From Janthinobacterium lividum (GTDB taxonomy: Bacteria; Pseudomonadota; Gammaproteobacteria; Burkholderiales; Burkholderiaceae_D): DNA of 64,000 nt. Below, piece by piece: positions 44,622 through 52,057 of this stretch. The stretch spans positions 4,526,001 through 4,590,000 of the forward strand of contig NZ_CP075583.1 of NCBI RefSeq assembly GCF_023509035.1. The letters run 5' to 3'. A program made the translations under genes and the position numbers. Within the stretch, counting starts at the first letter, position 1. Each line of letters begins with the position of its first letter. The notes under the pieces are model-generated. The model was not told the origin of the DNA, did no database searches, and was given only the letters and a program-made list of their open reading frames with translations.

Positions 44622-45821
44622 ATGCCGACACACGATCACTCCCCGGCCCATCCGCTGGCCACGGCGCTGGCGCTCTCGCTGGGTGCCGCCGTCGCCCTCG
44701 GCCTGTCGCGCTTTTCCTACGGCTTGCTGCTGCCGCCCATGCGCGCCGACCTGGGCTGGTCCTACCTGCTGGCCGGGGCCATGAACACGTTCAATGCGCT
44801 CGGCTATTTTCTCGGCGCCCTGGCCACGCCCGCCCTGATGCGCCGCCTGGGCGTGTGGCGCTTGCTGATCATCGGTTCCGTGCTGGCCAGCATCTTCATG
44901 CTGATGTCGGGCTTGGTCAGCGACACGACCACCCTGTTCCTGCAGCGCGTGTGCGCGGGCGTGGCCAGCGCCTTCATGTTCATCGCCGGCGGCGTGCTGG
45001 CGGCGCGGCTCGGTTCCATGCACAGCCAGCGCGCCGGCTTCTACATCGGACTGTATTACGGCGGCACGGGTTTCGGCATTGCATTGTCGGCCCTGCTGGT
45101 GCCGGCCGCGCTGACGTCTGCCCAGGAACACGGCGCCGCGCATGCCTGGCAGTGGCCATGGCTGGCACTCGGCATCGCCTGTCTGCTCGCTACCGCCATC
45201 ATGGCCTTGCCGGCGAAAGCGATCGGCGAAGCGCCGCGCGCCCTCGACACGCCCCGGCCTTTTGCCTGGCGCGATTTCTTGCCCAGCCTGGCCGGTTACT
45301 TCATGTTCGGCGTCGGCTACATCGGCTACATGACCTTCGTCATCGCCTTGCTCAAGCAGCAAGGCATGAGCGCCACCTTGATCACCATGTTCTACACTTT
45401 ATTGGGCCTGGCGGTGGTGGCGTCGTCGCGTATCTGGGCGCGCATGCTGGACCGCTACAGGGGCGGCGAATCGCTGGCGATATTAAGTGGGGTGCTGGGC
45501 GTGGTGACCATCCTGCCCGCGCTGACGAGCTTTGTCCCCGTCGTATTCCTCTCCGGACTGGTCTTCGGCGCCGTATTCCTGTCGGTAGTGGCGTCGACCA
45601 CGGCCCTGGTGCGGCATAACCTGCCGCAGCAATCCTGGACGGCCGGCATCAGCGCCTACACGACGGTATTCGCGCTGGGCCAGATCGTCGGCCCCATCGT
45701 GGTCGGCTGGATCGCCGACGGACCCTCCGGCCTGGAACGGGGTTTGATCGCCTCGGCCATCGCCCTCTTCATCGGCGCGGCGCTGGCTTCGCGGCAAAAG
45801 GCGCTGACGGCGGGCGCGTAA
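44622..45821 (+). CDS. YbfB/YjiJ-family MFS transporter
   Basis: 399 residues with 12 membrane segments. Typical opening GAAVALGLSRFSYGLLLPPM RAD-like (the 'GxxRFxYxxLLPxM' motif of YbfB/YjiJ proteins), then LGWSYLLAGAMNTFNALGYF, FMFIAGGVLAARLGSMHSQR, the central GYFMFGVGYIGYMTFVIALL and SAYTTVFALGQIVGPIVVGW. Substrate unknown. It is divergent from the CsgG operon and ends just before a convergent cupin gene. Confidence 0.87.
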   Translation: MPTHDHSPAHPLATALALSLGAAVALGLSRFSYGLLLPPMRADLGWSYLLAGAMNTFNALGYFLGALATPALMRRLGVWRLLIIGSVLASIFMLMSGLVSDTTTLFLQRVCAGVASAFMFIAGGVLAARLGSMHSQRAGFYIGLYYGGTGFGIALSALLVPAALTSAQEHGAAHAWQWPWLALGIACLLATAIMALPAKAIGEAPRALDTPRPFAWRDFLPSLAGYFMFGVGYIGYMTFVIALLKQQGMSATLITMFYTLLGLAVVASSRIWARMLDRYRGGESLAILSGVLGVVTILPALTSFVPVVFLSGLVFGAVFLSVVASTTALVRHNLPQQSWTAGISAYTTVFALGQIVGPIVVGWIADGPSGLERGLIASAIALFIGAALASRQKALTAGA

Positions 45822-45851
45822 GCGACTGTCTCGCGCATACATTAGCCCCGC

Positions 45852-46220
45852 TTATTGCGGTTTGGCATACTTTGCGACGCCGGTGACATCGAACAGGACA
45901 CAACGCTGGTTTCCAACCACCCAGGCGTCGTGTCCCGGTGGCATATAGAAGACGTCACCCGGGCCATATTCCATTTCGGCGCCATCATTCATCCTTACCA
46001 CCATCCGTCCCTCAAGGACCATGCCGGTATGAGCTGCCTGGCACGAATCGGTTCCTGCAATCGGTTTTACGTGCAGACTCCAGCGCCAGCCAGGCTCAAA
46101 TTCGCCGCGCCCCATGGTCTGTTCGCCAAGCGTAAAGACAGCCATCCGGCCTGCTCCATCCTTGAATGGGCGGACTTCGTCCGGCTTATCCAAGGATTTC
46201 TTTTCTAACATCGCACTCAT
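45852..46220 (-). CDS. cupin domain protein
   Basis: 122 residues; AGGAGGG seven bases before the ATG at 46220. A single cupin barrel: EKKSLDKPDEVRPFKDGAGR, FEPGWRWSLHVKPIAGTDSC, AAHTGMVLEGRMVVRMNDGA, EYGPGDVFYMPPGHDAWVVG. The first metal-motif is reduced (no HxH pair in WSLHVKP), so metal binding is uncertain. Probably a small sensor or isomerase of unknown substrate. Upstream lies a long AT-rich region (46221-46655). Confidence 0.8.
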   Translation of the reverse strand: MSAMLEKKSLDKPDEVRPFKDGAGRMAVFTLGEQTMGRGEFEPGWRWSLHVKPIAGTDSCQAAHTGMVLEGRMVVRMNDGAEMEYGPGDVFYMPPGHDAWVVGNQRCVLFDVTGVAKYAKPQ

Positions 46221-46655
46221 GACTCATCCCTCCTTTTGAATTTCTGGGGAGTATTAAGTTTCCGAATTGGAATAGTTAATCTTGAAATAGTCCAACATCC
46301 TCCCACGCCCCTGCACTGACAATCGGTTCCGATATAAAAATCACATGCATTTTCCAATATAGTTTAATAATGGACATTTTCAAGCAGAGCACCGAGAAGC
46401 CGAACCGATATAATTGAAACTTACGGGCCAATACTTCAACATCAATTCATTAATCCTGTTCAATTTCAAATTTCGCCACCGATTTCAAGTTCACGAAAAA
46501 TAAGTAGCCGTCACCCAGTGACTGGTGACAAGGTCCGTCAAGCGGAGACGAATGGGCTGCAACTGCGGTGTGTCAAGCTACCGACAGGGGGACAAAGGCC
46601 TTGCCGGCATCATTGTTCAACTTGCCGGGCTTACCCCGGCTTCTACGAGGTAAAA
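46221..46655. other. AT-rich intergenic region without a supported gene
   Basis: About 435 bp between the divergent cupin and DUF4291 genes, much richer in A/T than its surroundings, with T- and A-rich stretches that probably hold both promoters. A DUF4291 frame extension to 46518 is open but its residues look non-coding. Confidence 0.5.
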
Positions 46656-47258
46656 ATGCAAGATCATAGTCACATGGCAACAGCAATCCCTCATCGTCAG
46701 ATCAGGGCTTCCTACGACGAAGCAACCATACGCGTCTATCAAGCCTATTCCGATGTGATCGCGGAGGCGGCCCTGGCGAATGGCACATTCACCTCGCCGC
46801 CATTTAAGATGGAACGCATGACCTGGATTAAGCCATCTTTCTTATGGATGATGTATCGCGCTGGATGGGGATTCAAAGATGTCGGGCAGAAACGTATTCT
46901 GGCGATCGATATCAGCAGATCAGGATTTGAATGGGCACTGGAGCACGGCTGCCTGAGCCACGCAGATGCGTCCATCAGCAAGGATGAATGGACAGTGAGA
47001 AAAGAAACATCACCCGTGCGTATTCAATGGGATCCGGAACGGGATCTGCTGTTGCGGCCACAACTACACAGAGCCATTCAGATTGGGCTCGGCAAAGAAG
47101 CCGTTGAACTTTATGTACAGAAATGGATTACAAGGATAGAGGACGTGACGCCACTGGCCCACGCCATTCATGCATTGCTTATTCAAGAGAAATTTGAGGA
47201 AGCCAGGCACCTGCTCCCGCAAGAGAAACCGTACTCGTCAGCATTCCATCAGTCCTGA
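46656..47258 (+). CDS. DUF4291 family protein
   Basis: 200 residues from the ATG at 46656. Highly characteristic: PHRQIRASYDEATIRVYQAY, PPFKMERMTWIKPSFLWMMY, RAGWGFKDVGQKRILAIDIS, RSGFEWALEHGCLSH, and SPVRIQWDPERDLLLRPQLH. DUF4291 proteins are widespread in bacteria and fungi, and recent work suggests a nucleotidyltransferase-like or RNA-related fold, but I treat the function as unknown. It is a monocistronic gene followed by a REP-like element at 47302. Confidence 0.9.
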   Translation: MQDHSHMATAIPHRQIRASYDEATIRVYQAYSDVIAEAALANGTFTSPPFKMERMTWIKPSFLWMMYRAGWGFKDVGQKRILAIDISRSGFEWALEHGCLSHADASISKDEWTVRKETSPVRIQWDPERDLLLRPQLHRAIQIGLGKEAVELYVQKWITRIEDVTPLAHAIHALLIQEKFEEARHLLPQEKPYSSAFHQS

Positions 47259-47301
47259 GCGCCGGCAGTAGATATATGCTTGTTGTGCCGACAGGGATGA
47301 G

Positions 47302-47334
47302 GATCGTATACGAATGGCGGACCTGACACCGGTC
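47302..47334 (+). repeat. REP-like element, outlying copy
   Basis: Reads GATCGTATACGAATGGCGGA then CCTGACACCGG, a slightly diverged copy of the REP unit found many times between 48.9 and 52.5 kb. It is the outermost clear copy, between DUF4291 and the ankyrin gene. Confidence 0.7.
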
Positions 47335-47430
47335 CTCCGTCACCGGCGCCGCGCTGGCCTGGCGGAAAATGCGTTTGCGCCGACCGCATAGTAGACTAAA
47401 GGCATTGACCACCTTCGCGGAAAGAACACG

Positions 47431-47964
47431 ATGAACACTGATGCACGAAAAATCCCGCCAACGATGGATGCCGAGACCTTGGAATTCATCCAGGGCCTGT
47501 TCGCCCTGGTACGCGAAGGCGACACGCAGCAACTGGGCGCCATGATCGCCCAGGGCGTACCGGTCAACTTCCGCAACGCAAAAGGCGACAGCCTGATCAT
47601 GCTGGCCAGCTACCATGGCCACCTGGAAACGTCACGTCTGCTGCTCGCAGCGGGCGCCGACGCCAACGTCCCGAACGACCAGGGCCAGACGCCGCTGGCC
47701 GGCGTAGCCTACAAGGGTTACCTGGACATCGCCGAATTGCTGCTCCGGCACGGCGCCAGAGTGGACGGCGCCAGCCCGGATGGCAAGACACCGTTGATGA
47801 TGGCCGCCATGTTCAACCGCCTGGCCATCCTTGACTTGCTGCTACAACACGGCGCCCGCATCGATGCCGTGGACAGCCGCGGCATGACTGCCGTCAAGCT
47901 GGCCAAGAGCATGAATGCGCAGGAGACGCTAGCCCGACTGATCAGCCTTGGACAGACGGCATAG
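47431..47964 (+). CDS. ankyrin repeat protein
   Basis: 177 residues, cytosolic. Four ankyrin repeats of 33 residues: GDTQQLGAMIAQGVPVNFRN; GDSLIMLASYHGHLETSRLL; GQTPLAGVAYKGYLDIAELL; GKTPLMMAAMFNRLAILDLL; with a fifth, capping one at SRGMTAVKLAKSMNAQETLA. Such small ankyrin proteins often bind partner enzymes (for example catalases); no partner is adjacent. Confidence 0.9.
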   Translation: MNTDARKIPPTMDAETLEFIQGLFALVREGDTQQLGAMIAQGVPVNFRNAKGDSLIMLASYHGHLETSRLLLAAGADANVPNDQGQTPLAGVAYKGYLDIAELLLRHGARVDGASPDGKTPLMMAAMFNRLAILDLLLQHGARIDAVDSRGMTAVKLAKSMNAQETLARLISLGQTA

Positions 47965-48028
47965 CCGATGCAAATCTCGCCAGCAGTTTTGCGACTGGCC
48001 TCAAGCTACAAGCCATACCGCACGTCTC

Positions 48029-48096
48029 AAGGCTAAGATCGTGTACAACTGGCCGACTTGCCCCTGGCGATCCGGCCAGTTGAAACGGTCGAGGCG
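48029..48096 (+). repeat. degenerate REP-like element plus 18-bp RAYT fragment
   Basis: 48029-48066 (AAGGCTAAGATCGTGTACAA onwards) is a decayed REP unit. At 48079-48096 the string GTTGAAACGGTCGAGGCG is identical to the interior of the RAYT gene at 49608-49625. The pair suggests an old RAYT/REP insertion. Confidence 0.55.
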
Positions 48097-48114
48097 GCTT
48101 GCCATTCTGGCTGA

Positions 48115-48648
48115 TTAAGTCAGGCCATATGCGAATACTTCCTCTGGGAAAATGATATCGGTGCTTTCATCACGTTTAAAATCAAGCAAAAGCACTATTC
48201 GCGTAGCATTGCTCCGATTCCATGCTTCATGTTCCTGAGTGTCATCAAAGACAAAACAGGAACCAGGTGTCCAGGTGCGGATCTGGTTCGAAACGCGCAA
48301 AGCACAATTTTCTGGAGTAACCAACCCCAAGTGGCAGCGCAATACATCGTTCGTATAGCCACGATGTGGCGTTATATGAGTATTAGCCGCCATTGATGAA
48401 AAACCCGCAGTCACCATACCAGGAATTTCCTCGATAATTTCGGTTGTACGCGGACACAGATCACAAAATTCCAGATTCTTCTCGCCAAAAACATACAGGC
48501 CAAATACTTTCCAGTCGCCGTCATAAATATCCCTCTCAGGCCACTCCTTCCAACAAGTTCCCCTTAATGCAACAAGTTCATCCCTGATCACCAACCATTC
48601 ATTTTGTAAACGAGCAAGAAATGGAAATTCGATAGCCTCTATAAACAT
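48115..48648 (-). CDS. aspartyl/asparaginyl beta-hydroxylase family protein
   Basis: 177 residues. A cupin-like 2-oxoglutarate/Fe(II) fold: WKVFGLYVFGEKNLEFCDLC, NTHITPHRGYTNDVLRCHLG (first metal His with the following Arg/Asn), CALRVSNQIRTWTPGSCFVF, DDTQEHEAWNRSNATRIVLL (second metal His). Such proteins hydroxylate Asp/Asn in peptides or lipids such as ornithine lipids. No signal peptide. Base composition is AT-richer than neighbours, a hint of transfer. It is the last chromosomal-type gene before the REP/CDI island. Confidence 0.82.
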   Translation of the reverse strand: MFIEAIEFPFLARLQNEWLVIRDELVALRGTCWKEWPERDIYDGDWKVFGLYVFGEKNLEFCDLCPRTTEIIEEIPGMVTAGFSSMAANTHITPHRGYTNDVLRCHLGLVTPENCALRVSNQIRTWTPGSCFVFDDTQEHEAWNRSNATRIVLLLDFKRDESTDIIFPEEVFAYGLT

Positions 48649-48810
48649 AAGTCGCCTACCCTGTAATTTTTGAAAAATTCATGCAATATCACTTTTGAGT
48701 TCCAAACGTGAAAAATTTCCCCTGAAGTATAATCACGCAATGAATCTCCAGCAACACCAGAATGTGAAAAATATATTGACAGATGGATAGACGGTGGCAA
48801 TTCTGCCATT

Positions 48811-48897
48811 TCAAGCAAGAAAGTCAGTCGAGCCGTATCGGCATTTGGTAAAGTGCAGCTTTCTACTGATCAAGACGGTATCTGACCCCGGCCCCGG
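48811..48897 (+). repeat. RAYT 3'-end remnant followed by REP tail
   Basis: 48811-48878 matches the last 68 bases of the RAYT reading frame (50208-50275) with roughly a dozen differences, including the identical run AGCCGTATCGGCATTT. It runs into GACGGTATCTGACCCCGG (48873-48890), a REP tail. It is a truncated relative of the active transposase. Confidence 0.7.
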
Positions 48898-49066
48898 TAG
48901 AATAATAGTGTCCATAATCGAGTTTGTGGACACAATCGATTTATGTCTCAACCACAAATCATGCCGGCAGCGGCTCCCGACGTACAGACGACGCTGGCTT
49001 TTCGCTTATGCAGATCGAGACGGCCAAGGCTGAGATCGTGTACGAATGCCGGACCTGACCCGGCCT
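48896..49066 (+). repeat. long direct repeat, copy 1 (contains a REP unit)
   Basis: About 171 bp starting GGTAGAATAATAGTGTCCAT and ending in a REP unit (49026-49066). Nearly identical to 52058-52230; its last 80 bases are also repeated at 50341-50419. An open frame of 79 codons inside is present in both copies but looks like a by-product of duplication. Confidence 0.85.
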
Positions 49067-49078
49067 CCGTTGACCGCT

Positions 49079-49264
49079 TGGATTGTTAAATTTATCTCCA
49101 AATCGTATTTGAGTCGGTCCATAGATAGGCTCACCCGGCAACTTCAATGTTCCTTCTTTTGTATAAAGCGTGTACTTATCGCTAATTGTCGTTTTTGTTC
49201 CGTTGAAAATTTCGGTATTCATGGTTTCTGGGAAATTATGGAACGGGCCAGGCTCTTCAACACG
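49079..49264 (-). pseudogene. displaced CdiA-type toxin C-terminal remnant
   Basis: Sixty-odd codons without a start: RRVEEPGPFHNFPETMNTEI, FNGTKTTISDKYTLYTKEGT and LKLPGEPIYGPTQIRFGDKF. The GPFHNFPE...LYTK pattern is one I associate with C-terminal toxin domains of polymorphic toxins. Both ends run into repeat DNA (REP at 49026-49066; tandem array at 49271). No immunity gene is recognisable beside it. I read it as an orphan toxin module cut up by repeats. Confidence 0.6.
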
Positions 49265-49270
49265 TCGAAG

Positions 49271-49320
49271 GTCACGAGGCGGGGTCAGGTCACGAGGCGG
49301 GGTCACACGAGGCGGGGTCA
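49271..49320. repeat. short tandem array (three units of CACGAGGCGGGGTCA type)
   Basis: Three near-identical units (CACGAGGCGGGGTCAGGT) end-to-end, leading straight into an inverted REP unit. The GGGGTCAGGTC part equals the reverse complement of the REP tail, so the array seems to be an expansion of that tail. Confidence 0.75.
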
Positions 49321-49338
49321 GGTCCGCCATTCCGACAC
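49314..49338 (-). repeat. inverted REP-like element
   Basis: Reverse complement of the REP unit (GGGGTCAGGTCCGCCATTCC then GACAC), 78 bp upstream of the RAYT start. The opposite orientation to the copies after the gene makes a BIME-like pair around RAYT. Confidence 0.8.
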
Positions 49339-49415
49339 CGCCTCAGCCATGTACAGTCTACAAACCTCTGCGTAATCTCAGTACCGATGCGCATAGCTCA
49401 GGTACCGTCTACCGC

Positions 49416-50285
49416 ATGACGCGACCACTACGCCTTGAGTTCGCCGGTGCTCTCTACCATGTTACTTCGCGCGGAGACCGGCGCGGCACAATTTACCGGG
49501 ATGATACTGACCGCATTGCCTGGCAAGGAGTGTTGGCGCTGGTGTGTGAACGGTATCATTTTGTCGTACACAGTTTTTGCCAGATGAGCAATCATTATCA
49601 TCTACTCGTTGAAACGGTCGAGGCGAATCTATCGCAAGGCATGCGCCAACTGAATGGCGTATATACCCAGCATTTCAATCGGCGCCACAATCTTGTTGGA
49701 CACGTATTGCAAGGTCGCTACAAAGCTATTCTGGTGCAGAAAGAAAACTATCTGTTGGAATTGGCCCGCTACATCGTCTTGAATCCAGTCCGAGCGTACA
49801 TGGTGACATCCCCCGACGAGTGGCACTGGAGTAGTCATCACTACTTTTTAGACGACGCAGCGCCTCCATGTTGGTTAGCATGCGACTGGCTTCTAAGCCA
49901 GTTCGGCGACACGCGCGACGAGGCAATCGCCAACTACTCTCGGTTTGTCGCGGCTGGGATGAGAGAAGCGAGTCCGCTCGCTCGCACCTGCCACCAGATT
50001 CTTCTAGGCGATGACGCCTTCATTTCAGCACATCAGCAATCACAGCGTTCTGATGCACTCAAAGATACGCCAAGGTTGCAGCGCCGCGCTGTCACACTGT
50101 CATTAGAGCAGTTTCGGGCGCGCTATAGCGACAGAGACGAGGCGATGGCACGCGCTTATCTGTCAACCGCCTTTACCATGTCTCACATCGCCGCAGCTTT
50201 TCACGTTTCGAGCAGGACAGTCGGTCGAGCCGTATCGGCATTTAGTAAAGCGCAACTTGCTGCAGATCGAGACGACCAAGGCTGA
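49416..50285 (+). CDS. REP-associated tyrosine transposase (RAYT, Y1_Tnp family)
   Basis: 289 residues from the ATG at 49416 (MTRPLRLEFAGALYHVTSRG). Y1 transposase core: the RGDRRGTIYRDDTDRIAWQG block, then MSNHYHLLVETVEANLSQGM with the HYH (HuH) metal motif, LNGVYTQHFNRRHNLVGHVL, QGRYKAILVQKENYLLELAR holding the likely catalytic Tyr near YLLELARYIVLNPVRA. A C-terminal HTH follows (MSHIAAAFHVSSRTVGRAVS), as in one RAYT subgroup. It is flanked by inverted and direct REP-like hairpins, the elements RAYTs cut. The last codons merge into the sequence shared with REP units (GATCGAGACGACCAAGGCTG). Confidence 0.92.
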   Translation: MTRPLRLEFAGALYHVTSRGDRRGTIYRDDTDRIAWQGVLALVCERYHFVVHSFCQMSNHYHLLVETVEANLSQGMRQLNGVYTQHFNRRHNLVGHVLQGRYKAILVQKENYLLELARYIVLNPVRAYMVTSPDEWHWSSHHYFLDDAAPPCWLACDWLLSQFGDTRDEAIANYSRFVAAGMREASPLARTCHQILLGDDAFISAHQQSQRSDALKDTPRLQRRAVTLSLEQFRARYSDRDEAMARAYLSTAFTMSHIAAAFHVSSRTVGRAVSAFSKAQLAADRDDQG

Positions 50286-50319
50286 GATCGTGTACGAATG
50301 CCGTACCTGACCCCGCCCC
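50278..50319 (+). repeat. REP-like element with perfect GTACG/CGTAC stem
   Basis: GTACG-AATGC-CGTAC hairpin followed by CTGACCCC. It begins inside the end of the RAYT gene. It is the only copy of this variant with a fully paired five-base stem and may be the parental unit. Confidence 0.85.
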
Positions 50320-50340
50320 TGCGCCCCTGTGCGCCCCAGA

Positions 50341-50419
50341 CGACGTTGGCTTTTCGCTTATGCAGATCGAGACGGCCAAGGCTGAGATCGTGTACGAATG
50401 GCGGACCTGACCCCGGCCT
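50341..50419 (+). repeat. REP-like element with upstream conserved flank
   Basis: 80 bp, including GGCTTTTCGCTTATGCAGAT, shared with 49066-terminal and 52230-terminal repeats; the REP unit (GTACGAATGGCGGAC then CTGACCCC) is 50378-50419. Confidence 0.85.
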
Positions 50420-50455
50420 CCGTAAATCGCGACCTGCCGCAGATCAAGACGACCA

Positions 50456-50496
50456 AGGCTGAGATCGTGTGCGAATAACGGACCTGACCCCGGCCC
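50456..50496 (+). repeat. REP-like element
   Basis: AAGGCTGAGATCGTGTGCGA then ATAACGGACCTGACCCCGG; stem GTGCG/CGGAC with one mismatch. It abuts the end of the immunity-like gene at 50508. Confidence 0.8.
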
Positions 50497-50507
50497 CGTC
50501 CCTACAA

Positions 50508-51047
50508 CTATTCTTTCGGTGCGTACACGCGAATGTATGAAACTGTTTGATCTGGATCGTCTTCCAACGAACTGCATGAGCCACCAATGCTTAGTCCCAT
50601 GCATTGCCGATCATTAAAGTAGAACAATTCGTCACCAGAATCGAATTCAATTTCGCAGTGCTTCGCGAGTTCAGATACTGGCGTTCCAAATCCAACTTCA
50701 TTAAAAATTCTACCTTTGTAGTACTCAAGTGACGCTCCATAGACTAGCGAAGTCATCAGGTGAACCAAGACGTCGTCCTTAAACCCCATCACAAACAACT
50801 CATCCAGAGTCGGCGAATCCGGTGCCCAACTTACAGGGTCGCGCAAAATAATTGCATCCGGGCTCTCCTCTAGAACAAGTTTTGGTGAATTTGGAAATTG
50901 CACGACAATACTGCCATGAATATCACCATTCTCCACTTTGTGTGAATGCAATGCATCCAACACCTCTTGCCGAGATACGCCAAGCGTTAGTCCCATCATC
51001 GAAATGCCTGGCAAAATTGGTACAGACCAATCTAACTTAGATTTCAT
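50508..51047 (-). CDS. putative immunity protein of a displaced CDI module
   Basis: 179 residues from the ATG at 51047, with GGAGG eight bases upstream; the stop of the toxin fragment overlaps this start (TGATG). Acidic cytosolic protein: MKSKLDWSVPILPGISMMGL, TLGVSRQEVLDALHSHKVEN, DSPTLDELFVMGFKDDVLVH, EVGFGTPVSELAKHCEIEFD. I do not recognise a family. Low GC compared with the chromosome and tight coupling to a toxin tail are typical for cdiI genes. Probable function: neutralising the toxin whose tail precedes it. Confidence 0.7.
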   Translation of the reverse strand: MKSKLDWSVPILPGISMMGLTLGVSRQEVLDALHSHKVENGDIHGSIVVQFPNSPKLVLEESPDAIILRDPVSWAPDSPTLDELFVMGFKDDVLVHLMTSLVYGASLEYYKGRIFNEVGFGTPVSELAKHCEIEFDSGDELFYFNDRQCMGLSIGGSCSSLEDDPDQTVSYIRVYAPKE

Positions 51048-51353
51048 CAATTTTTCCTCCATGTCCTAGTCGCAGGATCATATTTGATCGACTGCCCTTG
51101 TTGATTGACGTATTGCATTCGATTTTCCGGCTCCCCCATCTTGTATGTCTGGGAATCAATTACCTTCACTTTACTTCCATCTTGATACGTGAATTTATAG
51201 TATTCACCAATATGCTGCGATTGTTCGGCACGTGCCAAGTCGGCTGTCGATGGACTGTACTGTACTTCCTTGATTAATGGATTCCCCTCGACCTTGAAGA
51301 TTTGGGCGTTGCCAGACGAAGAGGCGTGGGCAGCCTTATCTACTACGGTATAG
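51047..51353 (-). pseudogene. displaced CdiA-type toxin tail (orphan module)
   Basis: About 100 codons with no real start: AHASSSGNAQIFKVEGNPLI, KEVQYSPSTADLARAEQSQH, IGEYYKFTYQDGSKVKVIDS, QTYKMGEPENRMQYVNQQGQ and the end SIKYDPATRTWRKN. Its 5' end dissolves into the CACAGGTCGGGGT tandem array (51354 onwards). A TTG at 51373 would allow translation but only through repeat DNA. I interpret it as the 3' end of an orphan cdiA-CT module followed by its immunity gene. The toxin activity is unknown. Confidence 0.65.
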
Positions 51354-51452
51354 CACAGGTCGGGGTCAAGCACAGGTCGGGGTCACAGGTCGGGGTCACA
51401 CAGGTCGCACAGGTCGGGGTCACACAGGTCGGGGGTCACACACAGGTCGGGG
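51354..51452. repeat. tandem array of CACAGGTCGGGGT units
   Basis: Six to seven imperfect units of 11-16 bp (CACAGGTCGGGGTCA). It ends in an inverted REP unit and, like the array at 49271, repeats the reverse complement of the REP tail. It separates toxin-tail DNA from the REP-rich stretch. Confidence 0.82.
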
Positions 51453-51474
51453 TCAGGTCTGCCATTCAGACACG
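51449..51474 (-). repeat. inverted REP-like element, GTCTG/CAGAC variant
   Basis: GGGGTCAGGTCTGCCATTCA then GACACG: the reverse complement of the second REP variant, with a perfect five-base stem. Confidence 0.8.
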
Positions 51475-51561
51475 ACCTCAACCATGCATACCGATGCCTA
51501 CACTGGCAATAGCTGAGCTGGAGCAAGGGGCACCTACGCGGAATGAGGGTCAGGAAGGGAA

Positions 51562-51703
51562 TGAGAGTCAGGTCTGTCATTCAGACACGGAGTAAAACAT
51601 TATTCCGAGAACCAAATGGCAGACTCATACAGACTCACTCATCGAAGCAAAATAACTAATCAATGTTGAGATCGTGTCTGAATGGCAGACCTGACCCCGG
51701 CCC
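51562..51703. repeat. direct repeat, copy 1 (two opposed REP units)
   Basis: Begins with an inverted REP (51565-51590) and ends with a direct one (51664-51703, stem GTCTG-AATGG-CAGAC), a complete BIME-like unit. The whole block recurs at 52236-52374 with a 4-bp length difference (CTCA once instead of twice). Confidence 0.85.
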
Positions 51704-51790
51704 TGACCCCGGCCCCCGCCCTGATCTATGGAGTGATCCACACTGACAGGCCCTTTGATGCGCGCTATTTGACAAAAGGACTTGTCATTC

Positions 51791-51869
51791 AAGACGGTAT
51801 CTGACCCCGCCCCTCTTCAGACGGCAAAGGCTGAGATCGTGTACGAATGCCGGACCTGACCCCGGCCTC
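51791..51869 (+). repeat. two REP-like elements
   Basis: A tail-only copy at 51791-51813 (AGACGGTATCTGACCCCGCC) and a complete unit at 51836-51869. The latter abuts the displaced cdiA fragment at 51871. Confidence 0.78.
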
Positions 51870-51870
51870 G

Positions 51871-51987
51871 TTGTCCGCCGTCAGCTTGACAACGCTGCGC
51901 CCGGCAATCGTGCCGCTGTTGGTCAGGTCGCCCGACAGATTGATATTGATGTCCTTGCCGGCCAGCAATGCACCGCTACCGTCGAGG
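51871..51987 (-). pseudogene. displaced 117-bp internal fragment of the cdiA gene
   Basis: About 97% identical to 56815-56931 inside the large adhesin gene, same orientation. It encodes ALLAGKDININLSGDLTNSG and TIAGRSVVKLTADN on the minus strand. It is sandwiched between REP units at 51836-51869 and 52017-52056, evidence of cdiA material copied into the repeat island. Confidence 0.9.
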
Positions 51988-52016
51988 ATTTAAGAAAATA
52001 CAACTTGCTGCTTATA

Positions 52017-52056
52017 TGTTGAGATCGTGTCTGAATGGCAGACCTGATCCCGCCCG
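52017..52056 (+). repeat. REP-like element, GTCTG/CAGAC variant
   Basis: TGTTGAGATCGTGTCTGAAT then GGCAGACCTGATCCCG; perfect stem. It lies just before the second copy of the long direct repeat. Confidence 0.8.
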
Positions 52057-52057
52057 C

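Noticed and set aside
48794..49033. 79-codon frame, also found at 51968-52195, as a possible conserved small gene
   Set aside because: Both copies lie in the duplicated repeat. The shared peptide results from DNA duplication, and the second copy has a different 5' end. No ribosome-binding site.
49314..49338. Rho-independent terminators among the REP hairpins
   Set aside because: The hairpins are followed by CTGACCCC, not by T runs, and occur between unrelated pieces in both orientations.
51354..51452. CRISPR array
   Set aside because: Units are 11-16 bp and contiguous without unique spacers, and no cas genes are present. It is a tandem repeat.
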